From: Lachnospiraceae bacterium
GTDB taxonomy: Bacteria; Bacillota; Clostridia; Lachnospirales; Lachnospiraceae
Direction: 5' to 3'
DNA length: 64,000 nucleotides
NCBI GenBank assembly: GCA_017396555.1
Contig: JAFQLS010000052.1
Span: 17,782 to 81,781, forward strand
In this document: positions 10,137 through 18,913 of the stretch, one piece after another
Position numbering within the stretch: the stretch's first letter is position 1
Layout: each line of letters opens with the position of its first letter
Made by a program: the position numbers and the translations under genes
Notes under the pieces: model-generated
Database searches by the model: none
Seen by the model: only the letters and a program-made list of their open reading frames with translations
Told to the model about the DNA's origin: nothing

Positions 10137-11480
10137 ATGAAAAGAAGATGGATATCACTTATTTCTTCAATTTTTGTATGGGGAAGCGGTCAATTTTTTG
10201 CGTGTAGGCAAAAGATAAAGGGGCTTATGTTCTTTTTAGTACAGCTTGTGGTAGTGTTCGTGGAAATTTCTACAGGGTACTGGATTGAGTATATGCAGGG
10301 GCTAATTCCGAAATTTAGGATTGGTACTTATGGCGGTTTTTTTTCAAAGGGAATCTGGGGCTTTGTAACACTCGGCACTTCACCTGGAATAAGGGGAGAT
10401 CATTCAACAAGTCTGCTTATTAACGGAATAATAGTAATTTTGATTCTTATGCTGGTTATTTTTGTATATGTATGGAATCTTATAGATGCATATAAAAGTG
10501 GCTTGGAGATAGAGAGGACTGGCAAATATATCAGTAGTAAGGACTACTGGAAAAAGCTGTATCAAAAATCTTTTGCATACATAGTTTTAACACCAATAGG
10601 AGTGTTGATTGTATTCTTTGTTTTAATGCCAATTATATTTTCGGTGCTTACAGCATTTACAAATTATAACAGAAACAATCTTCCGCCGGCAAATCTTGTT
10701 GACTGGGTGGGATTTGAGAATTTTACAAAATTGTTCAGGGTGCCTATATGGTCATCAACGTTTTTTAAGGTATTTAAGTGGACTGTTATCTGGACCTTGT
10801 GTGCTACTTTTAGTACTTATTTTTTTGGAATGCTTCAGGCGGTATTGCTTAATAGTAAATATGTAAGGTTTAAAAAAGTCTACAGAGGAATAATGATTCT
10901 TCCATGGGCAATACCACAGATGATTAGCTTATTAGTATTTAAGAATATGTTGAATGGACAATTTGGTCCGATTAATCAATTGCTACTAGATATTGGAATT
11001 ATTAACGAAAGGATCCCATTTCTTACGGACCCTATGATTGCAAAGATAACAGTTATTCTTGTTAATCTGTGGTTAGGTTTTCCGATGTTTATGATTATGA
11101 TTCAAGGATGTCTGTCTAATATTGATAATAGTTTGTACGAGTCAGCAGCAATGGATGGTGCAAATGGATGGCAATCATTTAGGAAGATTACACTTCCGCT
11201 TGTGCTTAGGGCGACAGGACCTTTGCTTATAATGAATCTTGCAGGTAACTTTAATGGGTTTGGTGCGGTGTTCTTTCTGACAGATGGTGGACCTTCAAAT
11301 GCTACTATGCAGTTTGCGGGAGAGACGGATATATTGATTTCATGGATTTATAAAATGACATTAGATCATCAAATGTACGATATGGCTGCTGTAATGTGTA
11401 TTATTTTGTTTGTGTTTATTGGAAGTGTTTCTTTGTGGAATTTCAAGAGAACAAGAGCATTTAAGGAGGTAACAGAATGA
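10137..11480 (+). CDS. malF: Maltodextrin ABC transporter permease, MalF type
   Basis: A 447-residue integral membrane protein with about eight hydrophobic segments. The cytoplasmic EAA loop that docks on the ATPase is clear (AAMDGANGWQSFRKITLP). The N-terminal extension with two or three additional helices (residues 1-120) is typical of Firmicute MalF-like permeases. The ATG follows GGAGG at good spacing. It overlaps the next permease gene by 4 nt (ATGA), indicating translational coupling. No ATP-binding subunit is encoded in the locus, so a shared MsmK-like ATPase elsewhere is probably used; that is inferred from family knowledge. Confidence 0.9.
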   Translation: MKRRWISLISSIFVWGSGQFFACRQKIKGLMFFLVQLVVVFVEISTGYWIEYMQGLIPKFRIGTYGGFFSKGIWGFVTLGTSPGIRGDHSTSLLINGIIVILILMLVIFVYVWNLIDAYKSGLEIERTGKYISSKDYWKKLYQKSFAYIVLTPIGVLIVFFVLMPIIFSVLTAFTNYNRNNLPPANLVDWVGFENFTKLFRVPIWSSTFFKVFKWTVIWTLCATFSTYFFGMLQAVLLNSKYVRFKKVYRGIMILPWAIPQMISLLVFKNMLNGQFGPINQLLLDIGIINERIPFLTDPMIAKITVILVNLWLGFPMFMIMIQGCLSNIDNSLYESAAMDGANGWQSFRKITLPLVLRATGPLLIMNLAGNFNGFGAVFFLTDGGPSNATMQFAGETDILISWIYKMTLDHQMYDMAAVMCIILFVFIGSVSLWNFKRTRAFKEVTE

Positions 11481-12298
11481 GAAGATTAAAGAGCATTTTA
11501 ATTAATCTGGAATTGATTATTGTATGCATTGTTGTCTTGTTGCCGATATCATGGATTGTGTTGTCTTCGTTTAATAAAGGGAAAGGTCTTGCCACTTCCT
11601 CCCTTATACCCAAAGAATTGACTATTGAAAACTACATAAGATTATTTGAAGAGACAAACTATGAACTGTGGTTTTCAAATACTATGACTATTGCCATATT
11701 TAATGCAATTACATCCGTAATACTTATAATGATTACGGCATGGGTAATGTCCAGGTTTAATTTTAAAGGAAAGAAAGCTAGTTTGCTTACAATTCTCATA
11801 TTGTCAATGTTTCCAAGCTTCTTATCCATGACAGCTATATATACATTATTTACAACTCTTGGAATTATAGGAGAACCGATGTCTTTGATTCTTGTATATT
11901 CATCGGGGGCAATACCTTATAATGTATGGCTTGTTAAGGGATACTTGGATGGTATACCAAAGTCTATTGACGAGGCAGCATATATGGATGGTAGTGGGAA
12001 GTTTAGAACATTTTTCAGTATTATTATTCCAATGTCAAAGCCTATAATAACCTATTGTGCAGTGTCGCAGTTTATGATGCCCTGGATGGATTACATATTG
12101 CCAAACCTGATACTTACTGGTGATAAGAATAAGACTTTGGCAGTGGGAATATACAGTATGATATCAGATCAGGAAAGTACAAACTTTACAATGTTTGCAG
12201 CGGGCGCAGTAATTGTCGCGGTTCCAATAACAATACTGTATCTGGTATTTCAAAAATATCTTGTTGAAGGTATTTCGGCAGGAGCAAGTAAAGAATAA
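11477..12298 (+). CDS. malG: Maltodextrin ABC transporter permease, MalG type
   Basis: A 273-residue permease with six predicted membrane helices and the EAA motif EAAYMDGSGKFRTFFSI followed by P-M-S-K-P. It forms the transport channel together with the MalF-type partner, whose stop codon it overlaps by 4 nt. The GAGGTAAC ribosome binding site lies inside the malF end. The binding protein follows 21 nt later, so the unit is permease-permease-binding protein, the reverse of the common binding-protein-first order. Confidence 0.9.
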   Translation: MRRLKSILINLELIIVCIVVLLPISWIVLSSFNKGKGLATSSLIPKELTIENYIRLFEETNYELWFSNTMTIAIFNAITSVILIMITAWVMSRFNFKGKKASLLTILILSMFPSFLSMTAIYTLFTTLGIIGEPMSLILVYSSGAIPYNVWLVKGYLDGIPKSIDEAAYMDGSGKFRTFFSIIIPMSKPIITYCAVSQFMMPWMDYILPNLILTGDKNKTLAVGIYSMISDQESTNFTMFAAGAVIVAVPITILYLVFQKYLVEGISAGASKE

Positions 12299-12319
12299 TA
12301 GAGAAATGGAGGGTTTGTT

Positions 12320-13600
12320 ATGAAAAGATTTATGGCGATTGTTATGGCAGGCGTGATGGTTGTGGCTATAACGGGATGTAACAAAAAAAGTTTGGAGGAG
12401 TTAAATTCTTCTGGAAATCAGACAAGTGGGACAGAAACAGAAGTCTCCTTTGAGGAATTAAAGCCAGAGGAGGGTGCAAGTCTCGTATTCTGGGCAACAG
12501 ATAAAGAATTTGGAGAAGAAATGGCAAAGAATTTTGAGGCTGAATATGGTGTGCCTGTACAGGTTGAAGAGGTTGGTCTTGGTGCTATTGACAAAATGAC
12601 GCTTGATGGTCCTACAGGAAAAGGTGCAGATGTATTTATGTGTCAGCATGATGCTTTTGCTCAGGGGATTGCTTCAGGGATTTTGAGACCGATTGATAAT
12701 GCTGTAGTTGAATACCTTAGTGGAAGAGTAGACGAAGTTGGTATAAAGACAGTAACTAATGAAGATAAGATATATGGTGTACCTGTATCCCTTGAAACAA
12801 GCTGTCTTTTCTATAACAAGGATATGGTGGGAGATAATCCTGCTACAACTTTAGAAGAAATAATGGAGGGTGCAGATGCTGTAAATGATCTTGATAATAA
12901 TATATTTCAGATACTTTATACGGTAGGGGATGGATATAAGATTTATCCAATTTTATCATCAGCAGGGTTTCAGTTATTTGGAGAAAATGGTACAAATGAA
13001 GCCAATCCGGGATTTGATACAGATGAATTTGAAAAAGGTTTGGAACTTTTATCCGAACTTCACGATGTAATGCCTATTTCTTCAGATGATTTAGGAAATG
13101 TAAGTTTCTTAAGTAATCAGTTTTGTGAAGGAAAGGTTGCATATGAAATTTCGGGACCGTGGGATATTGAGGCATTCAAAGAAAGCGGAGTTAACTTTGG
13201 GGTTACAACTCTTCCTACATATCAGGGAAATGAGCTTACTCCATTTGCAGGTGTAGTTAATGCACATATTTCTGCCTATACTGAGTATCCTATTGCAGCC
13301 CAGCTATTGGCGGCATATTTAGTTTCTGATGAGGCAGCGATTAAATTGTACGAAATTTCAGGAGATATAACTACTGTGAAATCTGTTGCGGAGATAGATG
13401 AATTTAAGAATGATGAGTGTGTAAAAGCGTTTACAGAGCAGTTTGCTAATTCTTATCCAATGCCTTCGGTTAAGAGAATATCTTATTATTGGACCGTGTC
13501 TAAGGCGGTGGCGAAGGCTGTGTTTGATCAGGAACTGACTCCGGCAGAGGGAAGAAAGAAAGCTGTTGATGACTGGAATGCACTTGTTGAATCAGAATAA
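12320..13600 (+). CDS. malE: Maltodextrin-binding lipoprotein of the ABC transporter
   Basis: A 426-residue extracellular solute-binding protein of family 1. Its lipoprotein signal is MKRFMAIVMAGVMVVAITGC with the lipidated Cys at residue 20, then a Ser/Thr/Glu linker. The mature domain has the family fold signature (SLVFWATDKEFGEEMAKNFE; GKGADVFMCQHD; YGVPVSLETSCLFYNKD; GKVAYEISGPWDI). It would be tethered to the outer face of the membrane and deliver maltooligosaccharides to the MalFG-type permeases. GGAGGG precedes the start. Sugar specificity is inferred from the adjacent GH13 enzyme and starch-binding protein. Confidence 0.9.
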   Translation: MKRFMAIVMAGVMVVAITGCNKKSLEELNSSGNQTSGTETEVSFEELKPEEGASLVFWATDKEFGEEMAKNFEAEYGVPVQVEEVGLGAIDKMTLDGPTGKGADVFMCQHDAFAQGIASGILRPIDNAVVEYLSGRVDEVGIKTVTNEDKIYGVPVSLETSCLFYNKDMVGDNPATTLEEIMEGADAVNDLDNNIFQILYTVGDGYKIYPILSSAGFQLFGENGTNEANPGFDTDEFEKGLELLSELHDVMPISSDDLGNVSFLSNQFCEGKVAYEISGPWDIEAFKESGVNFGVTTLPTYQGNELTPFAGVVNAHISAYTEYPIAAQLLAAYLVSDEAAIKLYEISGDITTVKSVAEIDEFKNDECVKAFTEQFANSYPMPSVKRISYYWTVSKAVAKAVFDQELTPAEGRKKAVDDWNALVESE

Positions 13601-13612
13601 AAGGATGGCGAG

Positions 13613-15373
13613 GTGACAGCGGTGAACTTGACGGCAATATGTCATATATCGGGAAGTAATTATGCTTATGCTTATAAGAATAATGAATTGCATATTAGGC
13701 TGCGAACAGGTAGAGATGATATAGATAAAGTTGAAATTTTTTACGGAAATAAATACGACTGGGTAAATAAAGTTAATTTTCCTATGAAAAAAATACTCAG
13801 CGATGATTTGTTTGATTACTATGAATATCGAATTGTGAGTGATGACACAAGACTTGGTTATTATTTCGGATTGACTAAGGGACACAAGATTCTGTATTAC
13901 ACGGAAGCAGGTTATGTTGAAGAATTTAATGATGAAAAAGCATATTGTTATTTTTTTCAATATCCATATATTAACGAAATTGATGTTCATCGTACTCCAG
14001 ACTGGGTAAATGATGCCAATTTTTATCAAATATTTGTAGAAAGATTTTGTAATGGCAATCCTAAAAACTCGCCGGATAATATTTCTCCTTGGGGAACAGA
14101 ACCAACTCCTATAACATTTATGGGAGGTGATTTGGAAGGGATAATTCAAAAGATGGATTATTTGGAAGAACTTGGTATAAATGGGCTGTATTTAACTCCA
14201 ATTTTTGAATCTGTATCTAATCATAAATATGACACCAAGGATTATATGGAAATCGACAAATATTTTGGAGATAAGGATACGTTAAAGAGGCTTATTAAAG
14301 AGTGTCATAAAAGAAATATAAAAATAGTTTTAGATGCTGTATTTAATCATTGTGGTTTGGGTTTTGCTCCGTTTCAAGATGTTGTAAAAAAAGGAAATAC
14401 TTCTAAATATTTTGACTGGTTCTATATAGATGGTGAAAGTGTTAAATTTGAACCGATTAATTTTCAGGCGTTCGGGTTTGTGCCATATATGCCAAAAATG
14501 AATACTAGTAATCCACAGGTGAAAAAATATTTATATGATGTAATCAGATATTGGACTGAGAATTTTGAAATAGACGGTTGGAGACTTGATGTGTCAGATG
14601 AGCTTGACCATGAGTTTTGGAGAGGATTTAGAAAGCTTGTAAAGGGAATAAATCCACAGGCGGTTATAATTGGTGAAAATTGGCATAATGCATATCCCTG
14701 GCTTATGGGAGAACAATTTGACAGTGTTATGAATTATTCTTTGACAAAATTATGCTTAGACTATTTTGCTACAAATGAAATAAATGCAATGACATTTATG
14801 TATGGAATTTCTTCATTGCTTATTAGATATTCTAAGCAGGTGAATGAAACAATGCTTAACCTTCTTGACAGCCATGATACGGAAAGATTTTTAACCACTT
14901 GTAAAGGCAAGGTGGAAAATCTTAAAAATGCAGCGGCATTTCTGTATGCATATATTGGGATGCCGTGCACGTATTATGGTACAGAAATAGGTATGGATGG
15001 GGTATATGATCCAGGTTGTAGAAAAGCATTTATATGGAATAAAGATGGTTGGAATAAGGAGCTGTACTCATATTATAAAAAACTAATTAGTATCAGAGGT
15101 AAGGAAATGCCATTTAGATATGGAGAAGTAGAATTTATTTATAACAATGATGTATTTGCAATGAAACGAATATATAAAGATGATGTTATATATGTTCTTA
15201 TTAACAACACAGATGAAATGCAGAGTGTAAATCTTGGTACAGAATGTAAGGATATGTATGACATTCTTAATGAAACAGAAATAAAAAGTAATTTAGGTAA
15301 AGTTAATGTATTGCCAAAAACAGCACACTATATTAAAAGGAAAGAGGGAAAATGGAATGAAAAAATTAGTTAG
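13613..15373 (+). CDS. Cytoplasmic GH13 glycosidase (neopullulanase/cyclomaltodextrinase type)
   Basis: A 586-residue alpha-amylase-family enzyme without signal peptide, so it acts inside the cell on imported maltodextrins. The N-terminal about 120 residues resemble a CBM34 module. The catalytic barrel shows all four conserved regions: DAVFNHCG, GWRLDVSDE (nucleophile Asp), VIIGENWHN (acid/base Glu) and NLLDSHDTERF (transition-state Asp). Two GTG starts compete: 13613 after AAGGA, and 13622 after GAGGTGA; both have acceptable spacing. It is the fourth gene of the maltodextrin operon, 12 nt after the binding protein, and overlaps the following gene. The exact product pattern cannot be read from sequence. 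Confidence 0.9.
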   Translation: MTAVNLTAICHISGSNYAYAYKNNELHIRLRTGRDDIDKVEIFYGNKYDWVNKVNFPMKKILSDDLFDYYEYRIVSDDTRLGYYFGLTKGHKILYYTEAGYVEEFNDEKAYCYFFQYPYINEIDVHRTPDWVNDANFYQIFVERFCNGNPKNSPDNISPWGTEPTPITFMGGDLEGIIQKMDYLEELGINGLYLTPIFESVSNHKYDTKDYMEIDKYFGDKDTLKRLIKECHKRNIKIVLDAVFNHCGLGFAPFQDVVKKGNTSKYFDWFYIDGESVKFEPINFQAFGFVPYMPKMNTSNPQVKKYLYDVIRYWTENFEIDGWRLDVSDELDHEFWRGFRKLVKGINPQAVIIGENWHNAYPWLMGEQFDSVMNYSLTKLCLDYFATNEINAMTFMYGISSLLIRYSKQVNETMLNLLDSHDTERFLTTCKGKVENLKNAAAFLYAYIGMPCTYYGTEIGMDGVYDPGCRKAFIWNKDGWNKELYSYYKKLISIRGKEMPFRYGEVEFIYNNDVFAMKRIYKDDVIYVLINNTDEMQSVNLGTECKDMYDILNETEIKSNLGKVNVLPKTAHYIKRKEGKWNEKIS

Positions 15374-16019
15374 TATTTTAAGTGTAGTTGCATTATTGCT
15401 TGTTAGTGTGTTTACAGTAAATGTAAATGAGGCTATGGCAGCAGAAAAGGTAGATATCCATATTAGAAATGGTGTTGGTTGGGAATCAATAAATATCTAT
15501 AACTGGGGTGATGATGGTGAAATAGCAGGTGCTTGGCCGGGAACTGCCATGACAGATGAAGGTAATGGCTGGTTTACAATAAGTTTTGAGGTAACAGGTA
15601 AAATGAACCTAGTATTTTGTGTGGATGCAGATGGAGATGGAACAGCAGAAGCTCAGAGTGGAGACCTTAATGATGTAGTAGCAACAGATGGTGAGGTTTG
15701 GATTGATTTCAACAGTGGTGAAGAGGCTGAAAATGCTTTGGGTGCAGCTGTGGCAGGAACACTTGAGCTTCTTGAAGGGCAACCAGATGATTATGTAGCT
15801 CCTAATGAGGAGGAAGAAACTTCTAAACAGCAAGAGGATACTTCGGAAGTTGTAGAAGAGGAAAACTCGGAAATTACAGAAGATACAGAGACTACTACAC
15901 AGGCAGCTACAGAAGAAGATGTACCTAAGACAGGAGATACGGTATGTGTTTCGGTATTAGTTTTGATGTGCGCAAGTGTTGTTACTTTTGTGGTATCCAA
16001 AAAAATTATTGCTGATTAA
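15357..16019 (+). CDS. Cell-wall-anchored starch-binding protein (CBM26-like, LPXTG-type)
   Basis: A 220-residue surface protein. The signal peptide runs MKKLVSILSVVALLL to about AMA|AE. Residues about 30-120 form a small starch-binding module of the CBM25/26 kind (INIYNWGDDG; AWPGTAMTDEGNGWFTISF). An acidic Glu/Thr-rich stretch follows, then the sortase motif VPKTG, a hydrophobic segment and a short basic end (KKIIAD). The chosen ATG overlaps the GH13 gene by 17 nt; an upstream ATG at 15306 lacks a signal peptide. It probably concentrates starch fragments at the surface for the ABC transporter. It has no catalytic domain. Confidence 0.82.
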   Translation: MKKLVSILSVVALLLVSVFTVNVNEAMAAEKVDIHIRNGVGWESINIYNWGDDGEIAGAWPGTAMTDEGNGWFTISFEVTGKMNLVFCVDADGDGTAEAQSGDLNDVVATDGEVWIDFNSGEEAENALGAAVAGTLELLEGQPDDYVAPNEEEETSKQQEDTSEVVEEENSEITEDTETTTQAATEEDVPKTGDTVCVSVLVLMCASVVTFVVSKKIIAD

Positions 16020-16056
16020 TAATACATTTTGTGCTGTTTGATATTTACTTTTTATA

Positions 16057-16108
16057 AAAAGCTGTTGTGTTAGTTGATATTTCATTCTAACATAGCAGCT
16101 TTTGTTAA
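16057..16108 (+). terminator. Strong terminator ending the maltodextrin operon
   Basis: AAAAGCTGTTGTGTTAG (16057-16073) pairs with CTAACATAGCAGCTTTT (16087-16103), with few mismatches and a T-rich end. Confidence 0.8.
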
Positions 16109-16138
16109 AAAAGAGAATTTTAATTGTAGGCTATATAA

Positions 16139-16167
16139 TTGACATAAAACGACAAATATGGTACGAT
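16139..16167 (+). promoter_or_regulatory. Promoter of the riboswitch-controlled transcript
   Basis: TTGACA (16139-16144), 17-nt spacer, TACGAT (16162-16167). The predicted start falls a few bases before the c-di-GMP riboswitch, which supports both calls. Confidence 0.7.
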
Positions 16168-16170
16168 ATG

Positions 16171-16262
16171 GCACAGGTAGAGATGATTATAAGGGCAAAC
16201 ATGTAGAGATATATGGACGCAAAGCTAGGAGTCTTAAGTAATATTACAAAGATAGTTCGGCT
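16171..16262 (+). ncRNA. Cyclic di-GMP-I (GEMM-I) riboswitch
   Basis: The two hallmark conserved strings of the GEMM-I aptamer are present in order: GGGCAAAC (16193-16200) and GGACGCAAAGC (16215-16225). They are followed by the pairing region AGGAGTCTTAAG and the tetraloop-receptor-like segment GATAGTTCGGCTGC (16251-16264). A promoter is just upstream and a terminator hairpin starts at the aptamer's 3' end, giving a classical transcriptional switch. In Clostridia such switches usually control surface or motility genes; here only small decayed frames follow. A covariance-model search would be decisive. Confidence 0.85.
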
Positions 16263-16297
16263 GCATTGATTTGTTTCAGTGCGGTCTTTTTTTATAT
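16263..16297 (+). terminator. Expression-platform terminator of the c-di-GMP riboswitch
   Basis: GCATTGA pairs with TCAGTGC (one G-U) around TTTGTT, followed by GGTCTTTTTTT. The 5' side overlaps the aptamer end (CGGCTGC), as needed for switching between aptamer and terminator forms. Confidence 0.7.
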
Positions 16298-16320
16298 TTG
16301 TTTGAAGAAGGAGTTTAATA

Positions 16321-16362
16321 ATGGAGGAAAAAATTGAATTACTTAATAAGCTTATTATATAA
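16321..16362 (+). pseudogene. 13-codon frame after the riboswitch, probably the remnant of a longer gene
   Basis: After AAGGAG (about 16308) an ATG opens a frame reading MEEKIELLNKLII and stopping at TAA. The good ribosome binding site with no sensible product suggests either a 13-residue peptide or, more likely, the 5' end of the gene once controlled by the riboswitch, now truncated. No family assignment is possible. Confidence 0.4.
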
Positions 16363-16391
16363 AATTCTAATAGGGAAATATAAGAATAGTA

Positions 16392-16640
16392 ATGTACGTT
16401 AAGAAAGATGGAGATAATACAGGAGATGTATATTGGTCATGGTCACATATGAAGAAAAGTGTATCTCTTGATATAGGCTCTGTTGTTTCAGCTTCGGTAT
16501 CATTGGTTGATTTAGATATACCGAGTGCATTGGTAACTTTATCAGATGGAACTGAGGTGTCGGTAAAGTATTCTAGTGCTGGCGCAAACCATGATGCTTG
16601 GACTGTTGAGTTCGAACCAGAAGTAAAAACATATAAATAA
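16392..16640 (+). pseudogene. Short frame, likely C-terminal fragment of a lost secreted protein
   Basis: An 82-codon frame without a convincing ribosome binding site and with an in-frame stop just upstream (16371). The product has no signal peptide but a beta-strand-rich composition (SVVSASVSLVDLDIPSALVT; SSAGANHDAWTVEFEPE) like the end of an extracellular module. Together with the 13-codon frame upstream it looks like what is left of the riboswitch target after a deletion. It could alternatively be a real small protein. Confidence 0.45.
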
Positions 16641-16655
16641 TAGTAGGGAGCAATT

Positions 16656-17774
16656 ATGGAAGAAAAAAACTTATATGAATTAATATCAAAAAATTATCGG
16701 CATATATATAACATTATTTATTTATGTACGGGTGAAAAAGAATTTTCTAAGGAAATATCGTTTAAAATCTTCGCAAAGTTGTATTATGATAATCCGTGGT
16801 TTATAGATGAGATTACATATAAGAAATGGATGCTGAGTCATACATTAAGTTTGATAAATGATATATATAAAAGTGCGGATAAAAAGAACAAAAAAGTAAA
16901 TGATGAATTGATAGCACTTGATTTTGAACAAATAGTGGCATTATATATGGATGAGTGTATGGAATTGCCCTTTGAAGTGATAGTGGAAGTGCTTGATAGA
17001 AAGTCGAAGACTGTAAGAAAGCTAATAACAAAGAGTAAAAAAATTTTAATGTCTCACAAAGAAATGAATGACATAAAAGAATACATAGAAAATATAGTGC
17101 TAGAGAACGGTGTGGTGTGTGATGACTATGCTGATCTGACACAGAACATATGTGACATTGATAAAGAAACATTATATATGTGGGAAGAAAGTTTAAAAAT
17201 AAAGATATTAAAAAAGAATATTATACGTTGTTGTGTATTAATATTACCGCCTATATTAGTTGTATTAATGGTGTGTTTGATTTCCTATATTAGATATGAT
17301 AATTATAATATTTTTGAAGTGATGAATTTTGGAGATAGGGGAGAATGGTTTGAAGCAGATTTAAGAGCTGTGGAGGATGGGAGATGTTTTACTTCAAAAA
17401 ACACAAAGATAACACTTGAAAAGTCATGGTATGATGAGGAGAAAAAAGAAGGCTATTGTTATTTTGTTATATCATGTGAAGGCGTGGATATGAGAACAGA
17501 GAGTATTGAAGTCTCAAGATATGGACAAAAATCTATAAAATTTGGTAAAAATAATAAATTAGAATTGTATTTATTAAATATAGATGGATTTGGAAGAATG
17601 TATGATATTAAGTATTATACAACTAAGGAAGCGTTATATCTTGGATTTAATTTTGAACTCGATAAAGTGTTATATGGTTGTATGTTTGGTATTGATTTTG
17701 TTGATTGGAATAATTATAAGAGTATGTCTTTTGAATTTGGAACATTGAATGGTGGAGAACCTAAGTATGAATAG
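16656..17774 (+). CDS. Degenerate ECF-sigma-like domain fused to a membrane-anchored extracellular domain
   Basis: A 372-residue protein of unknown function. Residues about 8-70 resemble sigma-70 region 2 of ECF factors (YRHIYNIIYLCTGEKEFSKE...IFAKLY...WMLSHTLSLINDIYK) and about 85-130 resemble region 4 (LDFEQIVALYMDECMELPFE...RKSKTVRKLITKSKKILM). The acidic region-2 signature is not conserved. A single transmembrane helix follows (about 190-210, CCVLILPPILVVLMVCLISY), then an about 150-residue outer domain. The layout would put the sigma-like part in the cytoplasm. GGGAG precedes the ATG. It is followed by a lipoprotein gene, probably co-transcribed. The sigma resemblance is my reading of pattern and needs a profile search. 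Confidence 0.6.
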   Translation: MEEKNLYELISKNYRHIYNIIYLCTGEKEFSKEISFKIFAKLYYDNPWFIDEITYKKWMLSHTLSLINDIYKSADKKNKKVNDELIALDFEQIVALYMDECMELPFEVIVEVLDRKSKTVRKLITKSKKILMSHKEMNDIKEYIENIVLENGVVCDDYADLTQNICDIDKETLYMWEESLKIKILKKNIIRCCVLILPPILVVLMVCLISYIRYDNYNIFEVMNFGDRGEWFEADLRAVEDGRCFTSKNTKITLEKSWYDEEKKEGYCYFVISCEGVDMRTESIEVSRYGQKSIKFGKNNKLELYLLNIDGFGRMYDIKYYTTKEALYLGFNFELDKVLYGCMFGIDFVDWNNYKSMSFEFGTLNGGEPKYE

Positions 17775-17836
17775 AAATACTAATAATACAAATTCAAGGA
17801 TTATATAATTTTAGATATATAAGGAGACTAACTATA

Positions 17837-18712
17837 ATGAAAAAAATTAAAAATGTAATAAAGAGATTTTGTATAATAGGTTGCTTATATATGATGTGCT
17901 TTATAAATACGGGATGTACAAGTACAGAAGGAAAGCTTGAGGTATATGGAGGAGAAATTGTAAAGAATAGTACATTAAGTTATTCGGAAAAATATTTGTC
18001 GTATGAGTTACCTATTATTTCAAGTCAGAAAATAAAAGATTTTAAAATAAATGAATATATTATATCTGGGAATGGTAGCTTTGATATTAAGTACAAAGAT
18101 TTGACAGGAGGGGAAAAGTATAAAGATTGGTATTATTATTTTGCAAATATTGAAGTCAAAATAGATTCTGATATTGATACAGAGATATCGGTTGATTCAA
18201 TTGATATGAGTATAAATGGTAATAGTATAAATTATGAGGTTGCAGATTTAAATTTTTCTAATACAAAAGCTGTTTTGGGTAATGATATTGATGTTGAAAA
18301 GAGAAGCTTTGTTTATGATATGGAAAAAGTATATTTATATCAATATATACCAGAGAATAAACAGATAATAGCTTTGGATATACAAGAGGATTGTACCATT
18401 ACAGGTTTTAAAATAATAGATTTTGTTGATATAGAAAACTTAGTAACTAAAGTTAATGATACTGAGAAAAATTTAGATGAAGGTATTGTTGTAAAGAAAG
18501 GTGATAAGGTTACATTTGAGTATAATCTAAAATATAAAGAAAATGTTTCTAAAAATAATTTAATAAAAACTACAAGTTATATTACATATTTGGAAGAAAA
18601 TAATAAAGATTGTGCCTTTATAGATGAGCAGGGTATTATGATAATAAACTATATGAATGACCAGTTTGTAAAAGATTACATCGATAATGATATCATCGCT
18701 GAAAACAATTAA
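17837..18712 (+). CDS. Putative lipoprotein of unknown function
   Basis: A 291-residue protein with a lipoprotein signal peptide ending in INTGC (Cys at residue 27). The rest is charged, Asn/Asp/Lys-rich, and beta-strand-like, without a family I recognise. AAGGAG lies at good spacing before the ATG. It follows the sigma-like membrane protein by 62 nt on the same strand and shares its very AT-rich codon use, so the two may form a signalling or surface pair; this is inference only. Confidence 0.7.
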   Translation: MKKIKNVIKRFCIIGCLYMMCFINTGCTSTEGKLEVYGGEIVKNSTLSYSEKYLSYELPIISSQKIKDFKINEYIISGNGSFDIKYKDLTGGEKYKDWYYYFANIEVKIDSDIDTEISVDSIDMSINGNSINYEVADLNFSNTKAVLGNDIDVEKRSFVYDMEKVYLYQYIPENKQIIALDIQEDCTITGFKIIDFVDIENLVTKVNDTEKNLDEGIVVKKGDKVTFEYNLKYKENVSKNNLIKTTSYITYLEENNKDCAFIDEQGIMIINYMNDQFVKDYIDNDIIAENN

Positions 18713-18829
18713 AGTCTTGCTTTTGGTATTAAAGGAAGGATATATCTTCAAGCATTTTTTTCATTATTACCCGGAATTTATGCAACAAAAATTAAGACCA
18801 TAGATGCCATAAATTTCATATAAAAATTG

Positions 18830-18858
18830 TTGACACATTTTAAAAGCAGGAGTAAGAT
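18830..18858 (+). promoter_or_regulatory. Promoter of ilvE
   Basis: TTGACA (18830-18835), 17-nt spacer, TAAGAT (18853-18858), about 55 nt before the coding start. No leader peptide or T-box features are visible in the short leader. Confidence 0.65.
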
Positions 18859-18913
18859 TAAATAATAGTATTTTACGTTAGTGTACTAAACTAGGGAAAG
18901 GAACGTGTTATTT

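Noticed and set aside
13592-14149. 185-codon minus-strand frame
   Set aside because: Antisense to the conserved GH13 gene, no ribosome binding site and no family resemblance.
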